Assembly (NCBI RefSeq): GCF_900177655.1
Contig: NZ_FXWK01000001.1
Coordinates: forward strand, 2,108,001 to 2,172,000
DNA length: 64,000 nt
Source of the DNA: Devosia lucknowensis
GTDB lineage: Bacteria > Pseudomonadota > Alphaproteobacteria > Rhizobiales > Devosiaceae
Direction: 5' to 3'
A program made the translations under genes and the position numbers. Below are positions 1-9,890 of this stretch, piece by piece. Position 1 is the first letter of the stretch, and each line of letters starts with the position of its first letter. Under the pieces are notes generated by a model. That model did no database searches. It saw only the letters and a program-made list of their open reading frames with translations, and was not told the origin of the DNA.

Positions 1-447
1 GTAAAGGCACATGAGAAAGCCGGAGATAACGATGGGCAAGTAGGTCATGGTCTGCGGCACATGCAGAACGGGAATGTTGACGCCCCAGCCCCGGATAGCG
101 AGCAGGCCACCGTAGTAGACCATGCCGAAAGCGAAGGCGAAGACAGCCAGGTCGCTGATGGTGCGCAGTGCACCCTTGGCACGCGGCGGCAGCACATAGG
201 TCAGCACATCGAACCCCATATGGAAATTCTCGCGCACGCCCACGGCCGCGCCCAGGAAAATGAACCAGCTCATCAGCATGATGGCGGTTCCTTCCGTCCA
301 TGACGGAGACGCGTTGACCACGTAGCGCATGAAGACCTGATAGGCCACGATGACGGTCATCACCACCAGCATGACCCCGGCAAGCCAGAGAGCAGCGTTG
401 GATGTGGCCCGCAGCGCATTGCTGACAGGCAGGAGCCATTGTCTCAC
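1..447 (-). CDS. TRAP transporter small permease (DctQ), partial
   Basis: This is the small membrane subunit of a tripartite ATP-independent periplasmic (TRAP) carboxylate transporter; it pairs with a large DctM permease that should lie off the left edge. The reading frame starts at a GTG at 447 with a good GGAGG box 8 bases upstream and runs open to base 1, so the 3' end is missing. The translation begins MRQWLLPVSNALRATSN and shows hydrophobic segments near residues 18-40 and 50-70, with the SPSWTEG and GVRENFHMG stretches typical of DctQ. It follows the binding-protein gene by 56 bases, separated by a strong hairpin. Confidence 0.88.
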   Translation of the reverse strand, partial: MRQWLLPVSNALRATSNAALWLAGVMLVVMTVIVAYQVFMRYVVNASPSWTEGTAIMLMSWFIFLGAAVGVRENFHMGFDVLTYVLPPRAKGALRTISDLAVFAFAFGMVYYGGLLAIRGWGVNIPVLHVPQTMTYLPIVISGFLMCLY

Positions 448-469
448 GAGGATGTCCTCCGAATAGAAT

Positions 470-493
470 CCGGGCCGGCTTGCGCCGGCCCGG
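470..493 (-). other. intercistronic hairpin between dctP and dctQ
   Basis: A perfect 10-bp stem (CCGGGCCGGC with its complement) closes a 4-base loop between the binding-protein and small-permease genes. It has no T-run on the transcript strand, so it is more likely an mRNA-stabilising or processing hairpin that favours the binding protein than a full terminator. A comparable hairpin lies after tctC. Confidence 0.6.
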
Positions 494-503
494 CTATTTC
501 ATC

Positions 504-1484
504 TTAGCCTTCGGTGGCCTGGATGCGGGCCACGAGGTCCTGCAGGGCCGGATCGGTGACGTACTTGTCGTAGACAGGTTTCATCGCATCGATGAAGGGC
601 TGCTTGTCGACTTCGTTGATGGTCGCGCCGAGGGCTTCCACGGCAGCCTTGGATTCGACTTCCTTGGCGGCCCAAAGCTCGCGCTGGGTCGCTACGGATT
701 CCTTGGCGGCTTCGCGCATGGCGGCCTGGTCTTCGGGGGTCAGGCCGTCCCAGATGATCTTGGACACGACCAGGACTTCCGGAACCATCAGGTGTTCGTC
801 GAGCGAGTAGAACTTGGCGACTTCGGCGTGGCCGGCAGTGTCATAGCTCGGGTAGTTATTCTCAGCGCCGTCGATGACGCCGGTCTGGATGCCCGAATAG
901 ACTTCGCCATAGGGCATCGGGGTGGCATTGCCGCCCAGCGCGCCGACCATGTCCACGAAAATGTCCGACTGCATGACGCGGAACTTCATGCCGGCCATGT
1001 CTTCGGGCGAATTGATGGGCTTGGAGCTGTTGTAGAAGGAGCGGGCGCCGCCATCGTAGAAGGCCAGGGCAACGACATCCACGGCATCGAAGGCAGCCAG
1101 GATTTCTTCGCCAATCGGGCCATCGAGCACGTTGTGGAAATGGTCGGCCGAGCGGAAGATGTAGGGCAGCTGGGTCACGGTCGCGGCCGGAACCTGCGTG
1201 CCGAAGGCGCCGATGGAAATGCGGTTCAGGTCGATCACGCCGAACTGCGTCTGTTCGATCGTATCGGCTTCGGCACCGAGCTGGGCCGAGTGGAACACTT
1301 CCACCGAATAGCGGCCGTCGGTCTTTTCGGAGAGCAATTCGCCGAACTTCTTCACCGCTTCAACGGTGGGATAGCCATCAGGATGGGTATCCGAAGAGCG
1401 CAGCACCGTCTGGGCGCTGGCAGCAGAAATCATAAGGCTGGATGCGACGACGGCAACAGCCGCCATCTTGGGCAGATGAAACAT
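504..1484 (-). CDS. TRAP transporter substrate-binding protein (DctP family)
   Basis: This periplasmic solute receptor of a TRAP transporter binds an organic acid and delivers it to DctQM. The ATG at 1484 was chosen because GGGAGG lies 8 bases upstream and it yields a clean signal peptide ([20 protein letters not shown], cleaved after ASA). The mature part starts [15 protein letters not shown] and contains the family hallmark [18 protein letters not shown] with the conserved Arg that binds substrate carboxylate, followed by [26 protein letters not shown]. It is 326 residues long, normal for the family. The substrate cannot be read from sequence. It is the first gene of the operon, downstream of a palindromic operator. 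Confidence 0.93.
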   Translation of the reverse strand: MFHLPKMAAVAVVASSLMISAASAQTVLRSSDTHPDGYPTVEAVKKFGELLSEKTDGRYSVEVFHSAQLGAEADTIEQTQFGVIDLNRISIGAFGTQVPAATVTQLPYIFRSADHFHNVLDGPIGEEILAAFDAVDVVALAFYDGGARSFYNSSKPINSPEDMAGMKFRVMQSDIFVDMVGALGGNATPMPYGEVYSGIQTGVIDGAENNYPSYDTAGHAEVAKFYSLDEHLMVPEVLVVSKIIWDGLTPEDQAAMREAAKESVATQRELWAAKEVESKAAVEALGATINEVDKQPFIDAMKPVYDKYVTDPALQDLVARIQATEG

Positions 1485-1620
1485 GGATGTCCTCCCATAG
1501 GTCCATTTTTCAGCGCAGGGGTCCTCCCCCCTTTGCTGCAGCGGCGCGGCCGCCCGACCCGGTATCGTCACCGATCGACGGGTCTTGGGAGAAACTGGTA
1601 TGGAAGATGAAGTGACAAGT

Positions 1621-1644
1621 CAACATACAATAATTGGTATGTTG
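1621..1644. promoter_or_regulatory. palindromic operator upstream of the TRAP operon
   Basis: A perfect inverted repeat CAACATAC-N8-GTATGTTG lies about 137 bases upstream of the dctP start. The inner CATAC/GTATG halves resemble operators of GntR regulators of the FadR/FCD type, which often control TRAP operons; that assignment is an inference. No regulator gene is adjacent within the window. Confidence 0.55.
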
Positions 1645-1667
1645 TATGATGAATTTGAAATGAAGAA

Positions 1668-1695
1668 GGGAGCCGAGGCCAAGTCCCCGGCTCCC
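1668..1695 (-). terminator. rho-independent terminator of lpdA
   Basis: GGGAGCCG and CGGCTCCC form an 8-bp stem about 45 bases past the lpdA stop, followed on the minus strand by the pyrimidine tract TTCTTCATTTC. Confidence 0.7.
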
Positions 1696-1739
1696 TTCAT
1701 TTTTCAGTCAGGTATGGCCCGTCGAAGGATGTCCCGATG

Positions 1740-3149
1740 CTAGATGTGAATGGCGCCGTCGCCGAGGGCGAGCGCGGCTTCACGAATGGCCTCGGAAAGC
1801 GTCGGGTGTGCGTGCGTCGTGCGTGCCAGATCCTCGGACGCCCCGGAAAACTCCATGAGAGTGACCAGCTCGTGGATCATCTCGCCGGCATTCTTGCCCA
1901 CGATATGGGCGCCCAGGACACGATCGGTCTCGACATCTGCCAGGATCTTCACGAAGCCCTGCGTCGCCAGCATCGCCTTGGCGCGGCCATTGGCGGTGAA
2001 CGGGAATTTGCCGATCTTGTAGTTGACGCCGTCGGCCTTCAGCTCGTCCTCGGTCTTGCCCACGGAGGCGACTTCCGGATTGGTGTAGACCACGGCAGGA
2101 ATGGCGGCGTAGTTCACATGCCCCGCCTGACCGGCGAGAATCTCGGCGACGGCAATGCCTTCGTCCTCGGCCTTGTGGGCCAGCATGGGGCCGACGATCA
2201 CGTCGCCAATGGCATAGATGCCATCGACCGAGCTCTTGTAGTGAGCATCGACGCGCACGCGGCCGCGCTCATCGAGCGCCACGCCGGCGAGGTCGAGGCC
2301 GAGACCTTCGGTAAACGGCTTGCGGCCAATTGCGACCAGCGCGACATCGGCATCGAGCGTCTCGGCTTCGCCGCCCTTGGCGGGCTCGACACGCACCTTG
2401 AGCGAACCATCTTCCTGCTTGTCGATGCCGGCAACCTTGCTCGACAGTTTGAATTCCATGCCCTGCTTTTGCAGCATGCGCTGAAACTGGCGGGCAACTT
2501 CGCTGTCCATGCCCGGCAGGATGCGATCGAGATATTCGACCACCGTGACCTGCGCGCCGAGGCGCATCCAGACCGAACCGAGCTCAAGGCCGATAACACC
2601 GGCACCGATGACGACCATGCGGTTCGGCACCTGCTCAAGGACGAGACCGCCAGTGGAAGTGACGATCTGCTTCTCGTCGATTTCGATGCCAGGCAGGTTT
2701 GCCGAAACAGAACCCGTGGCAATGACGATGTTCTTGGTTGCGATTTCCTGCTGCGCGCCGGTCTGCGGCGTCACCAGCACCTTGCCGGCAGACGGGATCG
2801 AGCCGATGCCGCGGAACACGGTGATCTTGTTCTTCTTGAACAGGTAATCGACGCCGCCGACATTGGACGCCACCGTTTCGGAGCGGTGGTTCTGCATCTG
2901 CTTGAGGTTGAGCTGCGGCGCGGGGATATCGATGCCCAGCGCCTTGAAGCCGTGGCCGGCTTCCTCAAACAGTTCCGAGGCGTGCAGCAGCGCCTTGGAG
3001 GGAATGCAGCCGATGTTGAGACAGGTACCGCCCAGTGTCGCCCACTTCTCCACCACGGCCACTTTCATTCCCAGCTGCGCCGCGCGGATCGCGCAGACAT
3101 AGCCGCCGGGGCCGGAGCCGATGATGGTAAGGTCGAATTGGTCTGCCAT
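1740..3149 (-). CDS. lpdA: dihydrolipoyl dehydrogenase (E3)
   Basis: This FAD enzyme reoxidises the dihydrolipoyl groups of 2-oxo-acid dehydrogenase complexes with NAD+, acting in the cytoplasm as E3 of the 2-oxoglutarate dehydrogenase complex. The sequence starts [20 protein letters not shown] (FAD-binding GxGxxG) and has the redox disulphide motif [13 protein letters not shown], a second Rossmann motif [13 protein letters not shown], and the C-terminal dimer motif with the catalytic His-Glu pair (HAHPTLSE). It is 469 residues, the usual length. The ATG at 3149 has a GAGG box upstream; an upstream TTG is less likely. It is separated from sucA-odhB by five other genes. Confidence 0.96.
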   Translation of the reverse strand: MADQFDLTIIGSGPGGYVCAIRAAQLGMKVAVVEKWATLGGTCLNIGCIPSKALLHASELFEEAGHGFKALGIDIPAPQLNLKQMQNHRSETVASNVGGVDYLFKKNKITVFRGIGSIPSAGKVLVTPQTGAQQEIATKNIVIATGSVSANLPGIEIDEKQIVTSTGGLVLEQVPNRMVVIGAGVIGLELGSVWMRLGAQVTVVEYLDRILPGMDSEVARQFQRMLQKQGMEFKLSSKVAGIDKQEDGSLKVRVEPAKGGEAETLDADVALVAIGRKPFTEGLGLDLAGVALDERGRVRVDAHYKSSVDGIYAIGDVIVGPMLAHKAEDEGIAVAEILAGQAGHVNYAAIPAVVYTNPEVASVGKTEDELKADGVNYKIGKFPFTANGRAKAMLATQGFVKILADVETDRVLGAHIVGKNAGEMIHELVTLMEFSGASEDLARTTHAHPTLSEAIREAALALGDGAIHI

Positions 3150-3169
3150 TGTCTGAAGCCTCAACGTTG

Positions 3170-3802
3170 TCAGCGCTGCTGGGCGAGTGCGACACGCACA
3201 GCCAGCGCCAGGAATGTAATGCCGGTGATCCGATTAAACCACCGGCCGACGCGGAAAAACCCCTGCCGCACAGCTGGTGTCGTAAAGAAAACCGAGACCA
3301 ATGCGAACCAGGCAAAAAGCATGAGCGACATGCTGCCCACATAGATCGTCTTGACCTCGCCGGACGTCTGGACCGAAACCAGCGACGTAAAGAGGGCGAG
3401 GAAGAACAGGACGGCCTTGGGATTGAGCAGATTGGTCAGGAAGCCAAGGGCAAACGCGGCCATGTCCCCTTTGCGCGCCACGGCGCCATCGCCCACGACG
3501 GGCGGTTGGGGCGGCGGGCTGCGCAGGGCCGCTATGGCCAGGTAGACCAGATAGGCCGCGCCCGCCCACTTGAGAATATTGAACAGCAGCAGCGACTGCC
3601 CGACGATGACGCCCACGCCGAGCAGCGTATAGGTGCCGTGGACGAGGATCGACGTCGCGATGCCGGCAGAGGTGAACAGCGCCTCGCGCCGGCCGTGGAC
3701 GACCGACTGCCTGAGCACCATGGCGAAATCGGCGCCCGGAATGACCGCATTGATGCCGAAAGCCAGCATCAGGCCGAGAAATTCGAACCAGGGGAAGGTC
3801 AT
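3170..3802 (-). CDS. LysE/RhtB-family amino-acid exporter
   Basis: This is an inner-membrane exporter of the LysE superfamily, which expels amino acids or related small molecules. The 210-residue protein has the usual six hydrophobic segments and the family signature [28 protein letters not shown] near the N-terminus (compare GPxxxxVxxxxxxxGxrxGl). [20 protein letters not shown] is the typical central LNPK motif. The ATG at 3802 is used instead of an upstream TTG. It lies 20 bases upstream of lpdA and is probably cotranscribed with it. The substrate is unknown. Confidence 0.9.
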   Translation of the reverse strand: MTFPWFEFLGLMLAFGINAVIPGADFAMVLRQSVVHGRREALFTSAGIATSILVHGTYTLLGVGVIVGQSLLLFNILKWAGAAYLVYLAIAALRSPPPQPPVVGDGAVARKGDMAAFALGFLTNLLNPKAVLFFLALFTSLVSVQTSGEVKTIYVGSMSLMLFAWFALVSVFFTTPAVRQGFFRVGRWFNRITGITFLALAVRVALAQQR

Positions 3803-3917
3803 CGGGAGGCACCGCCGCAAGAGTTGGGCAAAGGGTTACACCACCCATGCGGCTCCGGCAACGCGCCCTGGACGATCTCCCCCTGCCCTATGAGCATGGG
3901 GTGGGTTGCCAATGCAG

Positions 3918-3959
3918 CCCACCCGGCCTCCCCTGCAGATGGGGGAGGCGCGTGGGGGT
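3918..3959. repeat. degenerate half-copy of intergenic repeat family A
   Basis: The stretch CCCACCCGGCCTCCCC...GGGGGAGG...GTGGGGGT forms one hairpin and matches half of the composite elements at 10160, 43439 and 50439. It fills the gap between the LysE-type gene and the MAPEG gene. Confidence 0.5.
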
Positions 3960-3967
3960 ATCCGCTG

Positions 3968-4357
3968 TCAGAACGCCACGCCGAAGAACATCAGCAACAG
4001 GCCCATCAGCGAGATCGACCAGATGCTCGAGCGCAGTTGCTTGATGTCGATGAAGTAGGCCGGGAGATAGGCCCAGCGGGCGGCGAACCAGATGATGGCG
4101 CCCCATTGGGTCAGCCCGTCCGAACGGCCCGAGAGCTCAGTTGCCACCGCCAACACGATGAAGACGGGATAGGTTTCGAGGAAATTGCCCAGCGCGCGTT
4201 GCGCCCGAACTGTCCATTTGTTGGGCGGCCGCTCGTTGTCGCGCTGGCTGTTGGCATGCTTGATGCCGTAGTCCATTCGATAGACGATGGATTGTACGCC
4301 CAGATAGGCAAAGGCCAGGATCGCACTCCAGATGAGGAGGCTGAGCTCAATGGTCAT
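3968..4357 (-). CDS. MAPEG-family membrane protein
   Basis: This small integral membrane protein belongs to the MAPEG superfamily (membrane-associated proteins in eicosanoid and glutathione metabolism); the role of bacterial members is mostly unknown. The 129 residues form four hydrophobic segments. The motif RAQRALGNFLETYPVFI is the family's conserved R-x-x-R-A-x-x-N-x-x-E-x-x-P signature, and WFAARWAYLPAYFIDI follows in the third segment. The start at 4357 is the only ATG that keeps the first membrane segment. It may be cotranscribed with the flanking minus-strand genes. Confidence 0.88.
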   Translation of the reverse strand: MTIELSLLIWSAILAFAYLGVQSIVYRMDYGIKHANSQRDNERPPNKWTVRAQRALGNFLETYPVFIVLAVATELSGRSDGLTQWGAIIWFAARWAYLPAYFIDIKQLRSSIWSISLMGLLLMFFGVAF

Positions 4358-4395
4358 GATCGAATTCGCTTTCTGAAAAACCTGTGGCCGAAACG

Positions 4396-4896
4396 CTATT
4401 CGCAGCCGACCAGTTCAAAAGCATCGCCGGGGGAGAGGTCGTCCGCGTCCCACTCGTCCTGGCGGTAGCTGGAATACCAGAGGCTCGCGGCCAGTTCGGG
4501 CAGGATGACCTGGTCCGGCGCGACCGAGCCGCGCTCGATGCCGAGGAACGTGACCTTGCCATCGTAGATGCCATAGATGGACGGCATGCTGGTTTCGTTG
4601 AGGAAGGTACAGGTTTCGGCATCGGCCTCGGCACTGCAGGGCCCGGAGATCGACCAGAGGGGCGCACCAAAGCCATTGGGAACGCTGACGCCGCCTTCGA
4701 GCCTCACGCCGGAATTGGGCAATTCGATATAGAAGGCCGCCGTCTGGTTGGCGGCCGCGAATTGCGGCACCTGGGTGAAGGTGAGCCACCAAGGCGCATC
4801 GGGCTGCTTGTAGCGGGCGTTGTAGAGCGTACAGTCAGCCGCGATTGCCGGCGTTGAAACCGCAAGTGCAAGAACAATAACGACGTGTCGCCGCAC
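4396..4896 (-). CDS. secreted protein of unknown function
   Basis: I do not recognise the family. The protein has a signal peptide (MRRHVVIVLALAVSTPAIA, cleavage before ADC) and a mature part of about 147 residues with four cysteines (in ADCTLY, GPCSAE, ETCTFL and the C-terminal VGCE), suggesting disulphides in the periplasm. The GTG at 4896 was chosen because an AGGGGGG box precedes it by about 8 bases and it gives a compact signal peptide; a TTG at 4914 is possible. It is flanked by other small envelope genes in the TCA-cycle region. Confidence 0.6.
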   Translation of the reverse strand: MRRHVVIVLALAVSTPAIAADCTLYNARYKQPDAPWWLTFTQVPQFAAANQTAAFYIELPNSGVRLEGGVSVPNGFGAPLWSISGPCSAEADAETCTFLNETSMPSIYGIYDGKVTFLGIERGSVAPDQVILPELAASLWYSSYRQDEWDADDLSPGDAFELVGCE

Positions 4897-4963
4897 AATA
4901 ACCGCCCCCCTCAAGACTGGAGCAACCTAGCGCCGACCATCCGGTTTTGACCAGAGCCAAAAC

Positions 4964-5410
4964 TCAGGACGCCGAAATATCCTGCGCGCGCTTGAGGATA
5001 TCGGGAAGCTGCTTGTCGATGTCGAGGCTGCCGCCCACGACCTGTTCGAGGAAGGTCCGGCAGAAGACGTTCTTGTCGGGCGCCTGGTTATAGGCGGTCA
5101 TGATCTGGCTGCCGCCATAGGTTTCGGCCGCCTGAAGCTGACCTTCCGTACCGCCGCCAAGACGCGCTATGACGCGGTCGGCGAGGTCCAGGTAACTGAT
5201 ATTCCTCAGGTACCAGTTGGCCGCAGCATCCTTGTAGACGGTGTCGAGACCGGTGGTTTCGTAGCAATGGGTGGTCATGACTTCGACGATGGCCTTGGAG
5301 CCGTGAAAAGCCATCAGCTCGCCGACAAGGGCGGGGTCAGACGCCTGATCCTGGGCCTGGACAGGCAGGGTCATCAACAGGGCAGCGGCGAAAAACTGGT
5401 GTCGTCGCAA
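4964..5410 (-). CDS. secreted protein of unknown function
   Basis: This is a small exported protein that I do not recognise. Starting at the TTG at 5410, which has GGAG 7 bases upstream, gives a good signal peptide (MRRHQFFAAALLMTLPVQAQ). An ATG at 5449 would add a 13-residue acidic leader and is less likely. The mature region is mostly helical by composition and has two cysteines (TTHCYETTG and NVFCRTF). It lies between another secreted-protein gene and odhB, and ends well before the next start, so the two secreted genes could share a transcript. Confidence 0.55.
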   Translation of the reverse strand: MRRHQFFAAALLMTLPVQAQDQASDPALVGELMAFHGSKAIVEVMTTHCYETTGLDTVYKDAAANWYLRNISYLDLADRVIARLGGGTEGQLQAAETYGGSQIMTAYNQAPDKNVFCRTFLEQVVGGSLDIDKQLPDILKRAQDISAS

Positions 5411-5528
5411 CTCGAAATCTCCGATCAGCGCTGTGCCGAAATCGCGCATATTCCATGCATAAACAGGCAATTTGCTAACAGACTGTTAGCACTCGATGGG
5501 ACCAGGCACACCTTTCGGTGAGCCACGA

Positions 5529-5556
5529 AAAAGGGCCCGCTGGAGCGAGCCCTTTT
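5529..5556 (-). terminator. rho-independent terminator of sucA-odhB
   Basis: AAAAGGGC and GCCCTTTT form a stem just after the odhB stop, followed by a T-run on the minus strand, so it should end the sucA-odhB transcript. Confidence 0.75.
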
Positions 5557-5579
5557 CTAGTCCTGAACTGTGGCGAGAC

Positions 5580-6863
5580 CTAGAGGTCGAGCACCAGGCG
5601 CTCCGGCGCCTCGAGGCTTTCCTTGACGCGCACGAGGAAGGTCACGGCTTCCTTGCCGTCGACGATCCGGTGATCGTAGCTGAGGGCGAGATACATCATC
5701 GGTCGGATGACGATCTGGCCGCCGACAACAACCGGACGCTCCTGGATCTTGTGCATGCCGAGGATGCCCGACTGCGGGGCATTGAGGATCGGGGTCGACA
5801 TCAGCGAGCCATAGACACCACCATTGGAGATGGTGAAGGTGCCGCCCTGCATGTCGGCCATCGACAGCTGGCCATCGCGGGCCTTCTTGCCGAGATTGCC
5901 GATTTCCTTCTCGATCTCGGCGATCGACATCTGGTCGGCATTGCGCACGACCGGAACCACGAGGCCCTTGTCGGTGCCGACCGCGACGCCGAGATGGGCA
6001 TATTTCTTGTAGATCAGGTCATCGCCATCGATCTCGGCGTTGACGGCCGGGATTTCCTTGAGCGCATGAACCACGGCCTTGGCGAAGAAGCCCATGAAGC
6101 CCAGCTTGACGCCATGCTTCTTCTCGAAGAGCTCCTTGTAGGAATTGCGCAGGTCCATGACCGGCTTCATGTCCACCTCGTTGAAGGTGGTGAGCATGGC
6201 GGCGGTGTTCTGCGCGTCCTTGAGGCGGCGCGCGATGGTCTGGCGGAGGCGGGTCATCTTGACCCGCTCTTCGTTGGCGGCGTCGTCGGCGGCAACCGGA
6301 GCGCGCGGCGCGGCCGGTGCCTTGGCGGCAACAGGCGCCGGAGCGGCAGCAGGCGCAGCCACTGGAGCTGCAGCCGGAGCGGCCGGACGAGCCAGGGAGG
6401 ACAGCACGTCTTCCTTGAGCACCTGACCGGACTTGCCCGAACCGGCGATGGCGCCGGCATCGAGACCGTTCTCGTTGATGAGCTTCTGTGCCGACGGCGC
6501 CGGGGCGCGATCGGTGGTCGAGGTCGCCTTGATCACTTCCGGACCCGCAGCATTTGCAGCCGGGACTTCGGATTTGGCGGGAGCCGGGGGGGCAGCAGCC
6601 GGAGTGGATGCCGCGGCGCCAGCACCAGCTGCGGCGATGATGCCGAGAAGGGCGTTCACATCAACCGTATCGCCCGGATTGGCAGCGATGGCTTCAAGCA
6701 CACCGGCGGCCGGCGCCGGGACTTCGATCGTCACCTTGTCGGTTTCGAGCTCGACAATGGGCTCATCGGCGGAGACGGCGTCGCCCACCTGCTTGAACCA
6801 CTGACCGATGGTGGCTTCGGTGACGCTTTCACCCAGGGTCGGGACGCGGATTTCTGTCGACAT
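5580..6863 (-). CDS. odhB: 2-oxoglutarate dehydrogenase E2, dihydrolipoyl succinyltransferase
   Basis: This is the core of the 2-oxoglutarate dehydrogenase complex; it transfers succinyl from lipoyl-lysine to CoA. Residues 1-80 are the lipoyl domain, with the modified Lys in [15 protein letters not shown]. An Ala/Pro-rich linker follows, then a peripheral-subunit-binding domain ([31 protein letters not shown], about 125-160), a second Ala/Pro linker, and the catalytic domain ending with [17 protein letters not shown], which holds the active-site His and Asp. The length of 427 residues is normal. It lies 24 bases downstream of sucA, so the two are one operon. Confidence 0.96.
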   Translation of the reverse strand: MSTEIRVPTLGESVTEATIGQWFKQVGDAVSADEPIVELETDKVTIEVPAPAAGVLEAIAANPGDTVDVNALLGIIAAAGAGAAASTPAAAPPAPAKSEVPAANAAGPEVIKATSTTDRAPAPSAQKLINENGLDAGAIAGSGKSGQVLKEDVLSSLARPAAPAAAPVAAPAAAPAPVAAKAPAAPRAPVAADDAANEERVKMTRLRQTIARRLKDAQNTAAMLTTFNEVDMKPVMDLRNSYKELFEKKHGVKLGFMGFFAKAVVHALKEIPAVNAEIDGDDLIYKKYAHLGVAVGTDKGLVVPVVRNADQMSIAEIEKEIGNLGKKARDGQLSMADMQGGTFTISNGGVYGSLMSTPILNAPQSGILGMHKIQERPVVVGGQIVIRPMMYLALSYDHRIVDGKEAVTFLVRVKESLEAPERLVLDL

Positions 6864-6887
6864 TGAAAATTGTCCTTCTTGTTCGGG

Positions 6888-9800
6888 TTACTGCGCAAAC
6901 GCGTCGTCGAGGAACGCCTGGAGCTGTTCCAGGTGCACGCTCATGCGGCCGGTCGCCGGCGAGGCAGCAGCGGCTCGACCGACATAGCGGACGCGCTGAT
7001 TGCCACGGCCCATCTGGTCGAGCACCCACTCAACATAGGGCTGGATGAACGCCCACGCACCCATGTTGCGCGGCTCTTCCTGACACCAGACCACTTCGGC
7101 ATTGGGGAAGCGGTTGAGTTCATCGAGGAGCGCCTTGGCCGGGAACGGATAAAGCTGCTCGACGCGCAGGAGATAGACATCGTCGATGCCCTTCTTCTCG
7201 CGATCTTCCAGCAAGTCGTAATAGACCTTGCCCGTGCACAGCACGACGCGGCGGATCTTCTCGTCCGAGGCGAGCTTGACCGTGGTCTTGGGCAGGCCCG
7301 GCGCCTCGGCATCGTCCCAGAGGAGACGGTGGAAGACGCTGTCCGGCCCCAGTTCCACCAGACCCGAAACCGCACGCTTGTGGCGCAGGAGGCTCTTTGG
7401 CGTCATCAGGATCAGCGGCTTGCGGAAATCGCGCTTCAGCTGACGGCGCAGGATGTGGAAGTAGTTGGCCGGGGTCGTGCAGTTGGCGACCTGCATGTTG
7501 TCTTCGGCGCAAAGCTGGAGGAAGCGCTCGGGACGCGCGGAGGAGTGCTCCGGGCCCTGCCCTTCATAGCCATGCGGCAGCAGCATCACGAGGCCCGACA
7601 TGCGGAACCACTTGCGCTCGCCCGAAGAAATGAACTGGTCGATGACGACCTGTGCACCGTTCACGAAATCGCCGAACTGGGCTTCCCACAGGGTCAGCGC
7701 CTTGGGCTCTGCCAGCGAGTAGCCGTATTCGAAGCCGAGCACCGCTTCTTCCGAAAGCATCGAGTTGATGACTTCGTAGCGCGACTGGTCGGGCGTGAGG
7801 TTGTTGAGCGGGGTGAAGGTCTTGTTCTCGACCTGCTGGTCATTGAGCACCGAATGGCGCTGGCTGAACGTACCGCGTTCGCAATCCTGGCCGGAAAGGC
7901 GAACCGGGTGCCCTTCGGTGACGAGCGTACCGAAGGCCAGAGCCTCGGCGGTCGCCCAATCGATCCCCTCGCCGCTCTCGATGGCGTTGAGGCGATTGTC
8001 CATGAAGCGCTTCACCGTCTTGTGGACGTTGAAGTCGGGCGGCACCTTGGTGAGCTGCGTGCCGATGGCAACCAGGCGATCGACGTCGACGCCGGTTTCG
8101 CCACGGCGCGGACCTTCGTCATGGGCAGGCTTGAAGCTCTTCCACTGGCCATCGAGCCAGTCGGCCTTGTTCGGGCGGTAGTCCTGACCCGACTCGAATT
8201 CGCCTTCGAGCCTGGCCTTCCAGTCGGCCTTGAGCTTGTCGACATCGGCCTGGGTGACATGACCCTCGCCGATCAGCTTTTCAGCATAGAGCTCGAGCGT
8301 CGTCTTGTGACTCCGGATCTTGGAGTACATGAGCGGCTGGGTGAAGCTGGGCTCATCGCCTTCGTTATGGCCGAAGCGACGATAGCAGAACATGTCGATG
8401 ACGACAGGCTTGCCGAACTTCTGGCGGAACTCGACCGCAACCTTGGCCGCGAACACCACGGCTTCCGGATCGTCGCCGTTCACGTGCAGCACCGGCGCCT
8501 CGATCATCTTGGCGACGTCGGTCGGGTATGGCGAGGAGCGCGAGAACATCGGGCTCGTGGTGAAACCGATCTGGTTGTTGATCACGAAGTGGATCGAACC
8601 GCCGGTCCGGTGGCCCTTGAGGCCGGACAGGCCCAGGCATTCGGCAATGACGCCCTGGCCGGCAAAAGCCGCATCACCATGGATGAGAAGCGGCAAGACC
8701 ATGGACCGGTCCGGCTTGCCCTCGACGGCCATGTTGACGAGCTTGTGGTCGGGCGAAATGTGCTGGTCCTGCTTGGCGCGCGACTTGCCGAGCACGACGG
8801 GATCGACGATCTCGAGGTGGCTGGGGTTTGCCGTCAGCGACAGGTGCACCTTGTTGCCGTCGAAATCGCGGTCGGACGAGGCACCGAGGTGGTACTTCAC
8901 GTCGCCCGAACCTTCGACGTCGTCAGGGTAGAAGGCGCCGCCCTTGAATTCGTGGAACAGGGCGCGATGCGGCTTCTGCATGACCTGGGTCAGGACGTTG
9001 AGACGGCCGCGGTGAGCCATGCCCAGCACGATGTCCTTGATGCCCAGGGCACCGCCGCGCTTGATGATCTGCTCGAGCGCCGGAATGGTGGCTTCGCCGC
9101 CATCAAGACCGAAGCGCTTGGTGCCGGTATACTTGACGTCGAGGAACTTCTCGAAGCCTTCGGCCTCGACGAGCTTGCCCAGGATTGCCTTCTTGCCTTC
9201 GGCGGTGAAGGTGATTTCCTTGTCCGGACCCTCGATGCGCTCCTGGATCCACTGCTTGGCGTCGGGATCGGAGATGTGCATGAACTCGATGCCCAGCGTA
9301 CCGCAATAGGTGCGCTTGAGGATCGCCAGCATTTCCGGGATCGTGGCGTATTCCAGACCCAGGACGTTATCGATGAAGATCTTGCGGCTGAAGTCGGCTT
9401 CGGTGAAGCCGTAGCTCGTCGGATCGAGCTCGGGTGCCGGTTCGTCGGACTTGAGGCGCAAAGGATCCAGATCGGCATGCAGGTGACCACGCATGCGGTA
9501 GGCGCGGATCATCATGATGGCACGGATCGAGTCGCGCGTGGCCTGCAGCACATCGGCTGCGGCGGGCGCCGGCTTGCCTTCGGCGACGGCCTTCTTGCCC
9601 GCGGCCTTTTCGACCTTCAGCGCCACCTGGCCCCAATCGCCGTCGATTGCGTTGACGAGGTCACCGCCTTCGGCCTTGGGCCAGTCCTTGCGGCCCCAGC
9701 TCGGGCCATCAGCGCTCTTCTGGGCATCGGCCTGGCTATCGTCGAGCCGGGAGAAGAAGCTCGACCAGGTCGGATCGACGCTGGAAGGATCAGTCTTGAA

Positions 9801-9890
9801 CTGGGAGTAGAGTTGCTCGATGTAGTCGGCGTTCCCACCATAGAGGAACGAGGTCAGCAAGAACGTGTCGTTCTTTTCCTGTCGTGTCAT
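6888..9890 (-). CDS. sucA: 2-oxoglutarate dehydrogenase E1
   Basis: This thiamine-diphosphate-dependent decarboxylase converts 2-oxoglutarate and passes the succinyl group to OdhB. The 1000-residue product starts MTRQEKNDTFLLTSFLYGGN, typical of alphaproteobacterial SucA. It carries the ThDP region GDAAFAGQGVIAECL, followed some 28 residues later by FVINNQIGFTT, the motif CYRRFGHNEGDEPSFTQP, and the transketolase-like pyrimidine-binding region with LPHGYEGQGPEHSSARPERF. The ATG at 9890 matches family N-termini; two upstream starts would add an unlikely leader. It is the first gene of sucA-odhB, with its own roughly 390-bp upstream region. Confidence 0.96.
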   Translation of the reverse strand: MTRQEKNDTFLLTSFLYGGNADYIEQLYSQFKTDPSSVDPTWSSFFSRLDDSQADAQKSADGPSWGRKDWPKAEGGDLVNAIDGDWGQVALKVEKAAGKKAVAEGKPAPAAADVLQATRDSIRAIMMIRAYRMRGHLHADLDPLRLKSDEPAPELDPTSYGFTEADFSRKIFIDNVLGLEYATIPEMLAILKRTYCGTLGIEFMHISDPDAKQWIQERIEGPDKEITFTAEGKKAILGKLVEAEGFEKFLDVKYTGTKRFGLDGGEATIPALEQIIKRGGALGIKDIVLGMAHRGRLNVLTQVMQKPHRALFHEFKGGAFYPDDVEGSGDVKYHLGASSDRDFDGNKVHLSLTANPSHLEIVDPVVLGKSRAKQDQHISPDHKLVNMAVEGKPDRSMVLPLLIHGDAAFAGQGVIAECLGLSGLKGHRTGGSIHFVINNQIGFTTSPMFSRSSPYPTDVAKMIEAPVLHVNGDDPEAVVFAAKVAVEFRQKFGKPVVIDMFCYRRFGHNEGDEPSFTQPLMYSKIRSHKTTLELYAEKLIGEGHVTQADVDKLKADWKARLEGEFESGQDYRPNKADWLDGQWKSFKPAHDEGPRRGETGVDVDRLVAIGTQLTKVPPDFNVHKTVKRFMDNRLNAIESGEGIDWATAEALAFGTLVTEGHPVRLSGQDCERGTFSQRHSVLNDQQVENKTFTPLNNLTPDQSRYEVINSMLSEEAVLGFEYGYSLAEPKALTLWEAQFGDFVNGAQVVIDQFISSGERKWFRMSGLVMLLPHGYEGQGPEHSSARPERFLQLCAEDNMQVANCTTPANYFHILRRQLKRDFRKPLILMTPKSLLRHKRAVSGLVELGPDSVFHRLLWDDAEAPGLPKTTVKLASDEKIRRVVLCTGKVYYDLLEDREKKGIDDVYLLRVEQLYPFPAKALLDELNRFPNAEVVWCQEEPRNMGAWAFIQPYVEWVLDQMGRGNQRVRYVGRAAAASPATGRMSVHLEQLQAFLDDAFAQ

